Shown: piece by piece, positions 37,121 to 45,338 of the stretch | How positions within the stretch are numbered: position 1 is the first letter of the stretch | How the letters are laid out: the number at the start of each line of letters is the position of its first letter | Assembly (NCBI RefSeq): GCF_021403115.1 | Contig: NZ_JAJSSH010000002.1 | Location: 248,001-312,000, forward strand | From: Sphingobium sufflavum | GTDB taxonomy: Bacteria; Pseudomonadota; Alphaproteobacteria; Sphingomonadales; Sphingomonadaceae | Direction: 5' to 3' | DNA length: 64,000 bases | Notes under the pieces: generated by a model | Told to the model about the DNA's origin: nothing | Database searches by the model: none | Seen by the model: only the letters and a program-made list of their open reading frames with translations | Program-made: the position numbers and the translations under genes

Positions 37121-38196
37121 TGCCGCTCAGCCAGATTGCACCGGAACTGCGTGCCGCGACGCGTCGTATGTCGATCCCTCTGCCGTTCGGTAGTCGGTGG
37201 GGGCGCGCATAGCTGCGCAAGCTATTCGCGCTGGTGCCGCAGATCCGACAGAAGGATGTGCGGATCGATACGCCGTCGGGAACGCCGGTACCGCTGCGCA
37301 TCTATGAGCCATGGGAGGCTCAGGCGGACCCGCAGGCCGGGCTGGGCGGCGCGCTCTTGTGGATTCATGGCGGTGGGTATGTGATCAGCGGCCCGGCGCA
37401 GGACGATGCGTTTTGTATCGCAGTGGCGCGCGAACAGGGTCTTGTCGTTGTCAGCGTCGATTACCGGCTGGCGCCTGAGCACCCCTTTCCTGCTCCTCTG
37501 GTCGATTGCCATTCGGCCTGGACATGGATGCAAGCGCAGGCCGTCGCGCTGGGTATCGATCCGGCACGCATCGCTATCGGCGGACAAAGTGCGGGTGGCG
37601 GGTTGGCGGCGGCTCTGGTGCAACAGGTGCATGACGAGGGTGGCCCGCAGCCGGTGGCGCAATGGTTGTTCTGCCCGATGATCGACGACCGTACGGCAGC
37701 GCGCATCGATCTGGACCAGATCGGCCATCGCTTGTGGAGCAATCGGAACAACCGGACTGGATGGGAGGCCTATCTGGGACGTGAGCCGGGCGCTGTCGAT
37801 CCGCCTCCTTATGCTGCGGCTGCGCGGCGCACCGATCTGGCGGGCTTGCCCCCGGCGTGGATCGGGGTGGGGACCGTCGACCTCTTTTGTGAGGAGGATC
37901 GCGTCTTTGCCGACCGGCTGCGTGAGGCGGATGTCGATGTGACGTTTCGGCTCGTGGACGGCGCTCCCCATGGGTTTGAGTCATGGGCATCGGGCACTGA
38001 TATCGCGCAAGCCTATCTGGTCGAGGCGCGTGCCTGGCTTTACGAGCGGCTAGTGGTGCAGTCTCCAGCGACAGCTGGGGTTGATGAACAGTTGCAGTCG
38101 AGGCTGGCCATTCATCTTTTGCAAAGCAACAGAGGTGCATTGCTCTGCGTAGCGCCGCCTCCTACAGGGGGCTACAGCCAGCATTTCAGGGGGTAA
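37117..38196 (+). pseudogene. Alpha/beta hydrolase (HSL family) with in-frame TAG at codon 32
   Basis: ATG at 37117 overlaps the VOC stop (ATGA) and opens a coherent N-terminus (MMPLSQIAPELRAATRRM), but TAG at 37210-37212 interrupts it. Downstream the frame is intact and carries oxyanion motif HGGGY, nucleophile GQSAGG, an acidic residue in FCEEDRV and catalytic His in APHGFE, as in hormone-sensitive-lipase esterases. GTG at 37234 could start a 320-residue product that keeps the triad but lacks the N-terminal cap helix. The last 45 residues are also unlike the family. Real nonsense mutation, read error or GTG restart are all possible. Confidence 0.75.
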
Positions 38197-38204
38197 GCCG
38201 AGCC

Positions 38205-40031
38205 ATGTGTGGAATCATCGGAATCGTGGGGCGCGAGGATGTGGCGGACCGGTTGCTCGACGGGCTGAAGCGGCTCGAATATCGTGGTTATGATTCGGCT
38301 GGCATTGCTACGCTGCATAGCGGCATAATTGACCGGCGCCGAGCTGAGGGCAAGCTGGTCAATCTGGGTAAGGAACTGAGCAGCGATCCCCTGCCCGGCA
38401 GCATCGGCATTGCGCATACCCGCTGGGCGACGCATGGCGCGCCTACGACCAGCAATGCCCATCCCCATGCCACGGACGAGGTGGCACTGGTCCACAATGG
38501 TATCATCGAGAATTTCAAGCCGCTGCGCGAAGAGTTGCAGGGGCGTGGCCGTGTCTTCACCAGCGAGACTGACACAGAGGTCGTCGCCCATCTGGTGAGC
38601 GAGGCGATCGAGGCGGGCGTGTTACCGGAGGAAGCGGTGAAGGCTGTGTTGCCTCGCCTGCACGGTGCTTTCGCACTCGCAATCCTGTTCCGCCAGCATC
38701 CTGACTTGCTTATCGGCGCGCGGCTTGGTTCCCCTCTGGTGCTTGGCTATGGCGATGATGGCGAGACTTATCTGGGATCGGACGCTCTGGCGCTGGCGCC
38801 GCTGACGCAGAAGATCGCCTATCTGGAGGAGGGCGATTGGGTCGTCATCACCCGCGAAGGCGCGAAAATCTTTGATAAGGATAATGTGCCCGTCGAGCGG
38901 CCTGTCACCCTGTCTGGCGTGTCCGGTGCGATGATCGACAAAGGCAATCATCGCCACTTCATGCTCAAGGAAATCTATGAGCAGCCGGTGGTGGTTGCGC
39001 AGACACTGAAAAGCTATCTCCAGCGCATGGAAGAGCGCGTGACGCTGCCGATCCCCGATTTCGATCTGGGTAGCATCCGCCGTGTCACCATCGTCGCTTG
39101 TGGCACCAGCTTCTATGCGGGCATGGTCGCCAAATATTGGTTCGAGCAGTTTGCGCGTGTCGCCGTCGACCTCGATGTCGCGTCGGAGTTCCGTTACCGC
39201 ACTCCGGTGATGGAGGAGGGCGGCCTTGCCTTGTTCATCAGTCAGTCAGGCGAGACGGCGGATACGCTGGCCGCGCTGCGCCATGCCAAGAATGAAGGAC
39301 AGAAGATCGCTGTTGTCGTCAATGTGCCGACCAGCACCATGGCGCGGGAAGCGGATCTTCTTCTCCCCACCCATGCAGGGCCAGAAATCGGCGTGGCATC
39401 GACAAAGGCCTTTACCTGCCAGCTTGCTGTGCTGGCGGCTCTCGCCGCGAATCTGGCCCGTGCCAAGGGTCGCCTGAGTGCGGCAGAGGAAAAGGACATC
39501 GTTCGTCACCTCGCCGAAGCGCCCGCCGCACTCAACGCCGCGCTGGCCTATGACGAGATGATCGAAGGCATGGCCCATCATGTCGCAGCGGCGCGGGACG
39601 TGCTTTATCTGGGACGCGGCACCGACTATCCGCTGGCGCTGGAAGGTGCGCTGAAACTCAAGGAAATCAGCTATATTCATGCCGAGGGCTATGCTGCGGG
39701 CGAGATGAAACATGGTCCCATCGCGTTGATCGACGATGCCGTCCCGGTGATTGTGATTGCGCCGTCCGGCCCCCTGTTCGACAAGACGGTCAGCAACATG
39801 CAGGAAGTGCAGGCGCGCGGCGGCAAGGTTGTGCTGATCTCCGACTATGACGGGGTACAGGCGGCTGGCGACGGTTGCCTTGCGACCATTACCATGCCCA
39901 AGGTGCATCCGCTGATCGCGCCACTGGTCTATGCGGTGCCGGTGCAATTGCTGGCCTATCATGTGGCGGTGGCGAAGGGCACCGATGTCGATCAGCCGCG
40001 TAATCTGGCGAAGAGCGTGACGGTGGAGTGA
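38205..40031 (+). CDS. glmS: Glutamine-fructose-6-phosphate transaminase (isomerising)
   Basis: First step of amino-sugar synthesis, making glucosamine-6-phosphate from fructose-6-phosphate and glutamine. The 608-residue protein has N-terminal nucleophile Cys2 (MCGIIGIVG), glutaminase motifs RWATHGAPT and HNGIIENF, and two SIS domains (ACGTSFYAGM, FISQSGETADT, STKAFTCQ, GRGTDYPLALEGALKLKE). It ends NLAKSVTVE as in the family. A glmS ribozyme was not seen in the short leader, as expected outside Firmicutes. Confidence 0.97.
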   Translation: MCGIIGIVGREDVADRLLDGLKRLEYRGYDSAGIATLHSGIIDRRRAEGKLVNLGKELSSDPLPGSIGIAHTRWATHGAPTTSNAHPHATDEVALVHNGIIENFKPLREELQGRGRVFTSETDTEVVAHLVSEAIEAGVLPEEAVKAVLPRLHGAFALAILFRQHPDLLIGARLGSPLVLGYGDDGETYLGSDALALAPLTQKIAYLEEGDWVVITREGAKIFDKDNVPVERPVTLSGVSGAMIDKGNHRHFMLKEIYEQPVVVAQTLKSYLQRMEERVTLPIPDFDLGSIRRVTIVACGTSFYAGMVAKYWFEQFARVAVDLDVASEFRYRTPVMEEGGLALFISQSGETADTLAALRHAKNEGQKIAVVVNVPTSTMAREADLLLPTHAGPEIGVASTKAFTCQLAVLAALAANLARAKGRLSAAEEKDIVRHLAEAPAALNAALAYDEMIEGMAHHVAAARDVLYLGRGTDYPLALEGALKLKEISYIHAEGYAAGEMKHGPIALIDDAVPVIVIAPSGPLFDKTVSNMQEVQARGGKVVLISDYDGVQAAGDGCLATITMPKVHPLIAPLVYAVPVQLLAYHVAVAKGTDVDQPRNLAKSVTVE

Positions 40032-40115
40032 ACTGGCGCTTTTCGGCGTGAAATCGCTCTGGCGCAATTTTCCAAAACCATTAGGCTGGCAGGAAACGAA
40101 GCAGGAGAGAGCATC

Positions 40116-40304
40116 ATGTTCGTGAAGTTCGTCAGCGCCGACAGAGTCCCCGTGGCGGTCAATGCGGCACAGATTTCCTTCATTTCCTGCATGTCGGATG
40201 GCACCCGTATCCGCTTTGGCGAAGGGCGTAGTGTTACCGTCGTCGAGCCGATTGATGAGGTGATCGATCGGTTGAACCGGACGCAACAGTTACCTGAAGG
40301 ATAG
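40116..40304 (+). CDS. FlbD-like small protein
   Basis: A 62-residue protein with a strong AGGAGAGAG site before ATG at 40116. The fold pattern (short strands, VAVNAAQISFISCMSDGTRIRFGEGRSVTVVEPIDEVIDRL) resembles FlbD-type small proteins, which bear a similar strand-turn-strand and end in an amphipathic helix. No flagellar genes are visible here, so a flagellar role cannot be claimed. Confidence 0.6.
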   Translation: MFVKFVSADRVPVAVNAAQISFISCMSDGTRIRFGEGRSVTVVEPIDEVIDRLNRTQQLPEG

Positions 40305-40365
40305 TGGGGATCGATACGAGCGCGTAGCTGACGGACTTCCTCGTAGTGGATCGGAAGCGGTTAGT

Positions 40366-40425
40366 GTAACGGCACGAACAGATTTTTCCTGGATTCCACC
40401 AACAGTTGGGATCTGTTGCCGTTAC
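40366..40425. repeat. Long imperfect inverted repeat downstream of the FlbD-like gene
   Basis: GTAACGGCACGAACAGAT at 40366-40383 pairs with ATCTGTTGCCGTTAC at 40411-40425 apart from a three-base bulge. The loop holds CCAAC and GTTGG (40399-40409), which can form an inner stem. It lies in a 156-base gap between convergent genes and could be a structured RNA or processing site. No T-run follows. Confidence 0.45.
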
Positions 40426-40460
40426 GCTGAAGGCTCGACATTGCTGCAATAGATCTCCGA

Positions 40461-40976
40461 TCAGATTCGGGATGTGGGGTAGTAATGGGTGTGCGTCACT
40501 CCCCCTTTCCCTTTCTCCCTGAACGGTAACAACGCCTCATAGGCTTCCAGCCCCGGCTTGCCTGGGACGGTGACGCCATGACGCAGAAGATGTGCATGGC
40601 CCACGATTTCCGCCTGCTGTTCGATTCCATAGCGGTCGAATGGCTGACCCGGTTCGATAACATAGTCGTAGCGGCAGAAGGGATGGCGCATCAGCGGCAG
40701 ATACCAGCGGCCGCGTGTCTGCGCCTGCCAGACATGGGTCATTTCGTGAAGGAAGAAAGCCTGCATGGGAATCGAGGATTCCCCAAAGCAGGCACACCAG
40801 GCCGCGCTGCCGGGGGGAAAGTGTAGATGGCCCATCGGCGCCATGGTGATATGTCGAGGCTGGAATGGCCACCAGCGCCAGCGCCGGATTCGAACTGGAT
40901 CGGGGGCCAGTGCGGCGCCGAACATGCCCCGGACCAACGCCCGTTCCAGCAGAGTTAGCGGGCGTTCCTCTCTCAT
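40461..40976 (-). CDS. HEMTH-motif metalloprotease-like protein
   Basis: A 171-residue protein not assigned to a named family. It contains HEMTHVWQ, a zincin-type HExxH signature, near residue 78, and many aromatic and basic residues. FDRYGIEQQAEIVGHAH could supply the third ligand (Glu). This pattern occurs in small predicted metalloproteases of the type found with T6SS or VgrG genes, but none is nearby. No signal peptide is seen. The start is ATG at 40976; TTG at 40985 is the only earlier codon. Confidence 0.6.
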   Translation of the reverse strand: MREERPLTLLERALVRGMFGAALAPDPVRIRRWRWWPFQPRHITMAPMGHLHFPPGSAAWCACFGESSIPMQAFFLHEMTHVWQAQTRGRWYLPLMRHPFCRYDYVIEPGQPFDRYGIEQQAEIVGHAHLLRHGVTVPGKPGLEAYEALLPFREKGKGGVTHTHYYPTSRI

Positions 40977-41009
40977 GCACAGCAAGATGGATGCAATGCC
41001 GTGCAGTAG

Positions 41010-41117
41010 CTAGAGAAAAGTCGCGAAAATGGGGACGACCAGCATTGCTATGCATAGCAGGATCAACGCAACGATCCAGTTATAGGGCTGCGGGAGTCCC
41101 TGCATGCCGCGCCTCAT
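41010..41117 (-). CDS. Possible 31-35 residue single-helix microprotein
   Basis: A small frame upstream of the metalloprotease-like gene encodes a polar start (QGLPQPYNW) followed by one hydrophobic helix of about 20 residues (IVALILLCIAMLVVPIFATF) and a stop. ATG at 41105 has GAGG six bases upstream; ATG at 41117 would add four residues. It is supported only by this composition and the ribosome site. Confidence 0.35.
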   Translation of the reverse strand: MRRGMQGLPQPYNWIVALILLCIAMLVVPIFATFL

Positions 41118-41254
41118 GGCGATTGCGTGGAAAGGCTGACGCCGGACAATGGGACAGCAAGGTGCATTTACATGCTCCGTAGAAGGGACATGAGGTCTTC
41201 TAGACGATTTGCATGCTTATGGCCATCGAGCGATGGGCCATGAATAAACCAGGA

Positions 41255-42247
41255 TCAGAAAGCCTTGCTGATCGAACAGGCGGCCGGGCCCAAAATGACG
41301 ACGAATAGCGTCGGCAAGATGAAGAGAATCAGCGGCACGGTCATGATCGCGGGCAAGCGCGCGGCCTTTTCTTCGGCGCGCATCATGCGTTCATGACGGA
41401 ACTCGGCGGACAGGACGCGCAGAGCTGAGGCCAGCGGGGTGCCATATTTCTCCGTCTGGATCATGGTTGTGACCACGCCCTTCAGCTGTTCCAGTCGCAC
41501 GCGCTGCGCCAGATTTTCGAAGGCCAGACGGCGTTCGGGCTGGAAGCTCAGTTCGATGGAGGTGAGGTGGAATTCCTCTCCCAGTTCGGGGTAGGCATTG
41601 CCCAATTCGCGCGCGACGCGGGAAAAGGCGGCATCGACTGTCAGGCCCGCTTCTGCGCAGATCACGAGCAGGTCGAGCGCGTCTGGCACGCCCTTGCGGA
41701 TTTCGGCCGACCGCTTGGACACTTTATTCTCGATATAGATGTCCGGCGCCTTGTATCCGCCTAGCAGCGCACCTGCGAACATGCCGAATTTCGACATGTC
41801 ACCATAGGTTGGGAACATGTCGAACACATAAATGGCGAGCGCCGCGCCGCCGCCCATCACGACGGGTAAGACCATACGGGCAAAGATGACGGCAACCGCC
41901 CAATCCTTCGATCGAATGCCCGCTTGCGCTAGCTTGATCTGTACCTGCTTGAGCTGGTCGTCCTGGAGAACCTTGAGGTTCTTCATCAGGTCGCGCATGC
42001 GGTCGGTGGTATCGTTCTGGTGAACGATCTTGGTGCGGCGCTTGCTGGTCGATGCGGCGATGCCCGCCTTGAGCTGTTCGCGGCGCTCGTTCAGCGCCTT
42101 GACCCGCTTGGCCATCGGATCGCGCACTGTGCTGGCCGCATAGATGGCAACCAGTACCGCCAGCATCGCCAGCGCGGCCATGATCGTGCCAATGTCGGCG
42201 CCGGTCAGGCCGAGGAGCGTTCCGCCGGGAGAAGAGGTGTCAGGCAT
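41255..42247 (-). CDS. tadC: Tad pilus inner-membrane platform protein TadC
   Basis: Type II secretion F-domain protein, 330 residues, forming the assembly platform of the Tad (Flp) pilus with TadB. An N-terminal helix (about 20-40), a helix pair near 115-170, the F domain with DALDLLVICAEAGLTVDAAFSRVA, and a last helix (VPLILFILPTLFVVILGP) are visible. It starts four bases beyond the tadB stop and is the last gene of the cluster. Confidence 0.9.
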   Translation of the reverse strand: MPDTSSPGGTLLGLTGADIGTIMAALAMLAVLVAIYAASTVRDPMAKRVKALNERREQLKAGIAASTSKRRTKIVHQNDTTDRMRDLMKNLKVLQDDQLKQVQIKLAQAGIRSKDWAVAVIFARMVLPVVMGGGAALAIYVFDMFPTYGDMSKFGMFAGALLGGYKAPDIYIENKVSKRSAEIRKGVPDALDLLVICAEAGLTVDAAFSRVARELGNAYPELGEEFHLTSIELSFQPERRLAFENLAQRVRLEQLKGVVTTMIQTEKYGTPLASALRVLSAEFRHERMMRAEEKAARLPAIMTVPLILFILPTLFVVILGPAACSISKAF

Positions 42248-42250
42248 GCA

Positions 42251-43243
42251 TCAAATCTCGAAATTGATCATCTGGGCCATGATGAAGACGCCGATGCCCA
42301 TCCAGCACATGCCGCCGATACCGATGAGCTGCATCAGGCCAAGGCCGAACAACCCTGTTGGATCGGGCGTGAAGAAAGGCGTCATATAGGTAAAGTTGAT
42401 CCAGGAGATCAGCGCGAAGACAAAGAAGGGTAGTGAGCCGATGATATAGGCGGATGCCTTCGATTCCGACGACATTGCGCGGATCTTGAGCTTCATCTGG
42501 GCGCGTTGGCGCAGCACACCACCGAGGTTGGCGAGCGTTTCGGCCAAGTTGCCACCCGTCTCGCGTTGGATCGCGATGGTGATGCAGAAGAATTTGAATT
42601 CCGGCGTGCCGAGACGCTCCGCCGTTTCCAGCATCGACTGTTCCATCGACTTGCCGATCTTGACCCGTTCGGTGATGAGGCGGAACTCCTCACCGACCGG
42701 CCCTGCCAGTTCTCGCGCCACGACGCCCATGGTGTCGCTGACCGGCAGGCCTGACCGCAGCCCGCGCACCAGCAGGTCGAGTGCATCGGGGAAGGTTGCC
42801 GTAAACTTGTCCACGCGCTTGTTGATCATGCGGCCGACGATCTTGTGCGGCAGGCCAAAGCCGATCGTGATCGACATGAGCATGGAGGCGAGGAGGGAGA
42901 AGCCCCGCAACTGCATCAATATCAATATGACAATGGCCAGCGCGCAGCATGTCGACATATATTGGCTGAGCGTCCATTTCCGGCCGGTCATCTGGATGCG
43001 TTTGGCCAGTGTTTCCGGGTTGGGGATCAGCGAGACCAGAAACAGGTTCTTTTCCGTCGGCCGGTTGGAAATGGCACGCCGCATGCGCGCCTCCACCGAG
43101 TTGACGGCACCATTGTGCCGACCCTGTATGTCGGTTAGGCGACGGCTGCCGTTGCGCGATGCGCTCGGCCCCATGAAGGCAAGTGCGATCATCCCGATCA
43201 GGAGCAGGAGAAGCAGGGCGAGAAGGATGAGCCGAAAGTCCAT
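42251..43243 (-). CDS. tadB: Tad pilus inner-membrane platform protein TadB
   Basis: Second F-domain platform protein, 330 residues, paralogous to TadC. An N-terminal membrane helix (LILLALLLLLLIGMIALAF), further helices around 95-130, then DALDLLVRGLRSGLPVSDTM, RETGGNLAETLANLGGVLR and a C-terminal helix pair. In Tad clusters the ATPase gene cpaF normally precedes tadB; here tadB follows cpaE after only 44 bases, with a 12-codon frame in between. Confidence 0.9.
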   Translation of the reverse strand: MDFRLILLALLLLLLIGMIALAFMGPSASRNGSRRLTDIQGRHNGAVNSVEARMRRAISNRPTEKNLFLVSLIPNPETLAKRIQMTGRKWTLSQYMSTCCALAIVILILMQLRGFSLLASMLMSITIGFGLPHKIVGRMINKRVDKFTATFPDALDLLVRGLRSGLPVSDTMGVVARELAGPVGEEFRLITERVKIGKSMEQSMLETAERLGTPEFKFFCITIAIQRETGGNLAETLANLGGVLRQRAQMKLKIRAMSSESKASAYIIGSLPFFVFALISWINFTYMTPFFTPDPTGLFGLGLMQLIGIGGMCWMGIGVFIMAQMINFEI

Positions 43244-43246
43244 CGC

Positions 43247-43285
43247 CTAAATTCCGTCCTCGGAGGATCGCATACCCTGTGCCAT
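43247..43285 (-). other. 12-codon frame in the cpaE-tadB junction, at the expected site of cpaF
   Basis: ATG at 43285 lies two bases after the cpaE stop and its TAG at 43247-43249 is three bases before the tadB ATG. The predicted peptide is MAQGMRSSEDGI. The spacing is that of translationally coupled genes. It may be the remnant of an in-frame cpaF deletion or simply a leader peptide. Confidence 0.4.
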
Positions 43286-43287
43286 GG

Positions 43288-44631
43288 TCAGTTCTTGTTG
43301 TCCGACTTTGCGGCCTTCGGTGCCTTGGTCCGATTGGGCAGCAGTTTCTTGAGGCCGTCGAGCCGTGCCGCGAGGGACAGGCTGGGCTTGGCCGCAGCAT
43401 CGGAGACAGAAGTTTTGGCGGCCTTGCCCTTGGCGGGCTTGGCGTCTGGTTCGGGCGCACCAATGTCGCCGCTCAGGATCAGCTTGCCGATCTGCACGAG
43501 AGATTGACCCAGCTTGGTGGAGCGCGCAGCGTCGCTAACTGCCTTGCCCAGCCGCGCGGCTTGGCTGGACGCCTTGGCGTCATAGGGGATCAGCAGGTCG
43601 ATCTTGCGCTCGATGGACTGTTCGAAATCCTTGCGCGCGATTTCCTGCACGCCAGCCTGCACCTTGTTGGCGACGACCAGAATACGGGCTTGTGGCGCAT
43701 TGCTCTTGAACCAAGCGAGCAGTCGAATGGTGTCGCGCGCCGCCGCCAGCGAAAATTCGGTGACGAGGACGATCACACCCGAATCGTGCAACAGATGCGG
43801 ATGGTGGATCATCACGTTGCGCGGAATGTCGACGACATTACATTCGAACGCGCCGCGCAGTTCTTCCTGCAAATGATGATAGGCCGCGCCGTCGGTCAGG
43901 ATCGGTTGGTTGACCGGGGCCTCGGCCGACAGGATGGCAAGCATGTCCGACGCGCGGACCATCGCCCGTTCGATGAACAGGCCGTCGATGCGGCCCGGAT
44001 TCTCGATGGCGTCGGTCAGGCCGCGGCCTGGTTCCAGGTCCAGCGCGAGCGCGCCGGTACCGAAATGCACGTCGAGGTCGAGGAGCGAGGTGAGGCGCTT
44101 TTCCCGTTCCGAAAGATACCAGGCAAGCGAGGTCGCCACGGTGCTGGCGCCGACACCGCCGCGCGCTCCAACGACGCTGACCGTGATATGGGGGCGGTCC
44201 ACGACCGCCTCGACGCGGGGCGCGTGGAACACGGCCTGGGCGGTCGCGATGGTGTCGCGCAGATGATCGGGGTCGAGCGGCTTGAGCAGATAGTCCTGGA
44301 TTCCGCTGGCGATCAGGTCGCGGTATAGACGCACGTCATTGACCTGCCCGCAACTGATGACGACAGTGCCCGGCTCGCACACTTCGGCGAGGCTGTTGAT
44401 GTCGTTGAGCGGGTCGCCTGACTCGGACAGGTCGACGAACAGTACATTGGGGCTGGCCGCGATGGACAGCGACTGGACGGCGTTGCGCAGGCCGCCGAGG
44501 CAGACCTTTTCGATGGGCCAGCCCATGTCGTTGACGACGGCACGCAGCACTTCGACGCTGTGCGGATCGCTGACATAGGCATGGAACGGGTCGCGCGTGG
44601 AGGCGTCGAGCGGTTTCCAGGGGGCGTTCAT
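43288..44631 (-). CDS. cpaE: Tad pilus assembly protein CpaE/TadZ
   Basis: A 447-residue polar-localisation protein of the MinD/ParA-like group. An N-terminal receiver-like domain (about 1-130) lacks an obvious phospho-relay set. The ATPase half begins VVGARGGVGASTVATSLAW, a deviant Walker A where both signature lysines are replaced (Arg and Ala), as in many TadZ proteins. A Lys/Ala-rich tail ends the protein. It precedes tadB. Confidence 0.88.
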   Translation of the reverse strand: MNAPWKPLDASTRDPFHAYVSDPHSVEVLRAVVNDMGWPIEKVCLGGLRNAVQSLSIAASPNVLFVDLSESGDPLNDINSLAEVCEPGTVVISCGQVNDVRLYRDLIASGIQDYLLKPLDPDHLRDTIATAQAVFHAPRVEAVVDRPHITVSVVGARGGVGASTVATSLAWYLSEREKRLTSLLDLDVHFGTGALALDLEPGRGLTDAIENPGRIDGLFIERAMVRASDMLAILSAEAPVNQPILTDGAAYHHLQEELRGAFECNVVDIPRNVMIHHPHLLHDSGVIVLVTEFSLAAARDTIRLLAWFKSNAPQARILVVANKVQAGVQEIARKDFEQSIERKIDLLIPYDAKASSQAARLGKAVSDAARSTKLGQSLVQIGKLILSGDIGAPEPDAKPAKGKAAKTSVSDAAAKPSLSLAARLDGLKKLLPNRTKAPKAAKSDNKN

Positions 44632-44641
44632 GGCTGACCCT

Positions 44642-45325
44642 TCACTTCAGGTTGCTGCCGCCGCCGCCGGATGGCGCGGCGTTGCGGAAGGCGTTGACGG
44701 CGCGGCTGGCAGTTGCGCCACGGAATCGCGACTGGTTCTGGCGGCCCTGCACCAGATCCTCCGGATTGGCGATCATACCGGCGAGGTTACCATTGATTGC
44801 GCAGCCATATTCAGTGCTGAGGCCACCCTGAAGGTCCGCCTCGAAGCGGTTGCCCCAATTGGGGCAGGTTGGCACGCTGGCTGTGGAGCGGCTGACCACG
44901 ATACGGACCGCGCCCGACGGGGCATCACCCACCGTGCGCGGGGCTGCGTCTGCCATCAACAGGCCATAGCGGCCGACGAGGTCGGATACAGCGCTGGACA
45001 GGCGGGCATTGGTATAGTCGCCGTCGCCCGCAATCGCGACCCGGTCGCCATAGCCAAGTTCGATGGCGTCGAACCAGTCGAGTAACCGTTGGCGTTCGTC
45101 ACGCGAAAGGCCATTATAGCCGTCCGGGATGGCATCGAACACAAAATCGGTACGATGCACGACCGGTTGGTTGACCGATTCGAGACCGCGATTGACCGGT
45201 GCCTTCTTCTTGGCGGCGATAGCGGGCGCAGCGCCTGCCAGCGCGATGGTAATGATAATAGCCGTGGCGCGAAACGCGGGGCGGAGGCGGGAGGCCGGGG
45301 CGGCCTTGGTCAAGGTCAGGGACAT
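44642..45325 (-). CDS. cpaD: Tad pilus protein CpaD
   Basis: A 227-residue exported protein. A signal segment (FRATAIIITIALAGAAPAIA) is followed by a CpaD-type domain with VSRSTASVPTCPNWGN and YGCAINGNLAGMIANPEDL. Two cysteines could pair. Unlike many CpaD proteins no lipobox cysteine is seen, so it may be periplasmic. ATG at 45325 has GGAGG upstream; ATG at 45331 lies within that site. It sits between the secretin gene and cpaE. Confidence 0.85.
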   Translation of the reverse strand: MSLTLTKAAPASRLRPAFRATAIIITIALAGAAPAIAAKKKAPVNRGLESVNQPVVHRTDFVFDAIPDGYNGLSRDERQRLLDWFDAIELGYGDRVAIAGDGDYTNARLSSAVSDLVGRYGLLMADAAPRTVGDAPSGAVRIVVSRSTASVPTCPNWGNRFEADLQGGLSTEYGCAINGNLAGMIANPEDLVQGRQNQSRFRGATASRAVNAFRNAAPSGGGGSNLK

Positions 45326-45338
45326 GTCCATCCTCCGA

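Noticed and set aside
38060..38204. A glmS-type ribozyme in the glmS leader
   Set aside because: The gap between the hydrolase stop and the glmS start is only eight bases, and no ribozyme core was recognised; the element is known mainly from Firmicutes.
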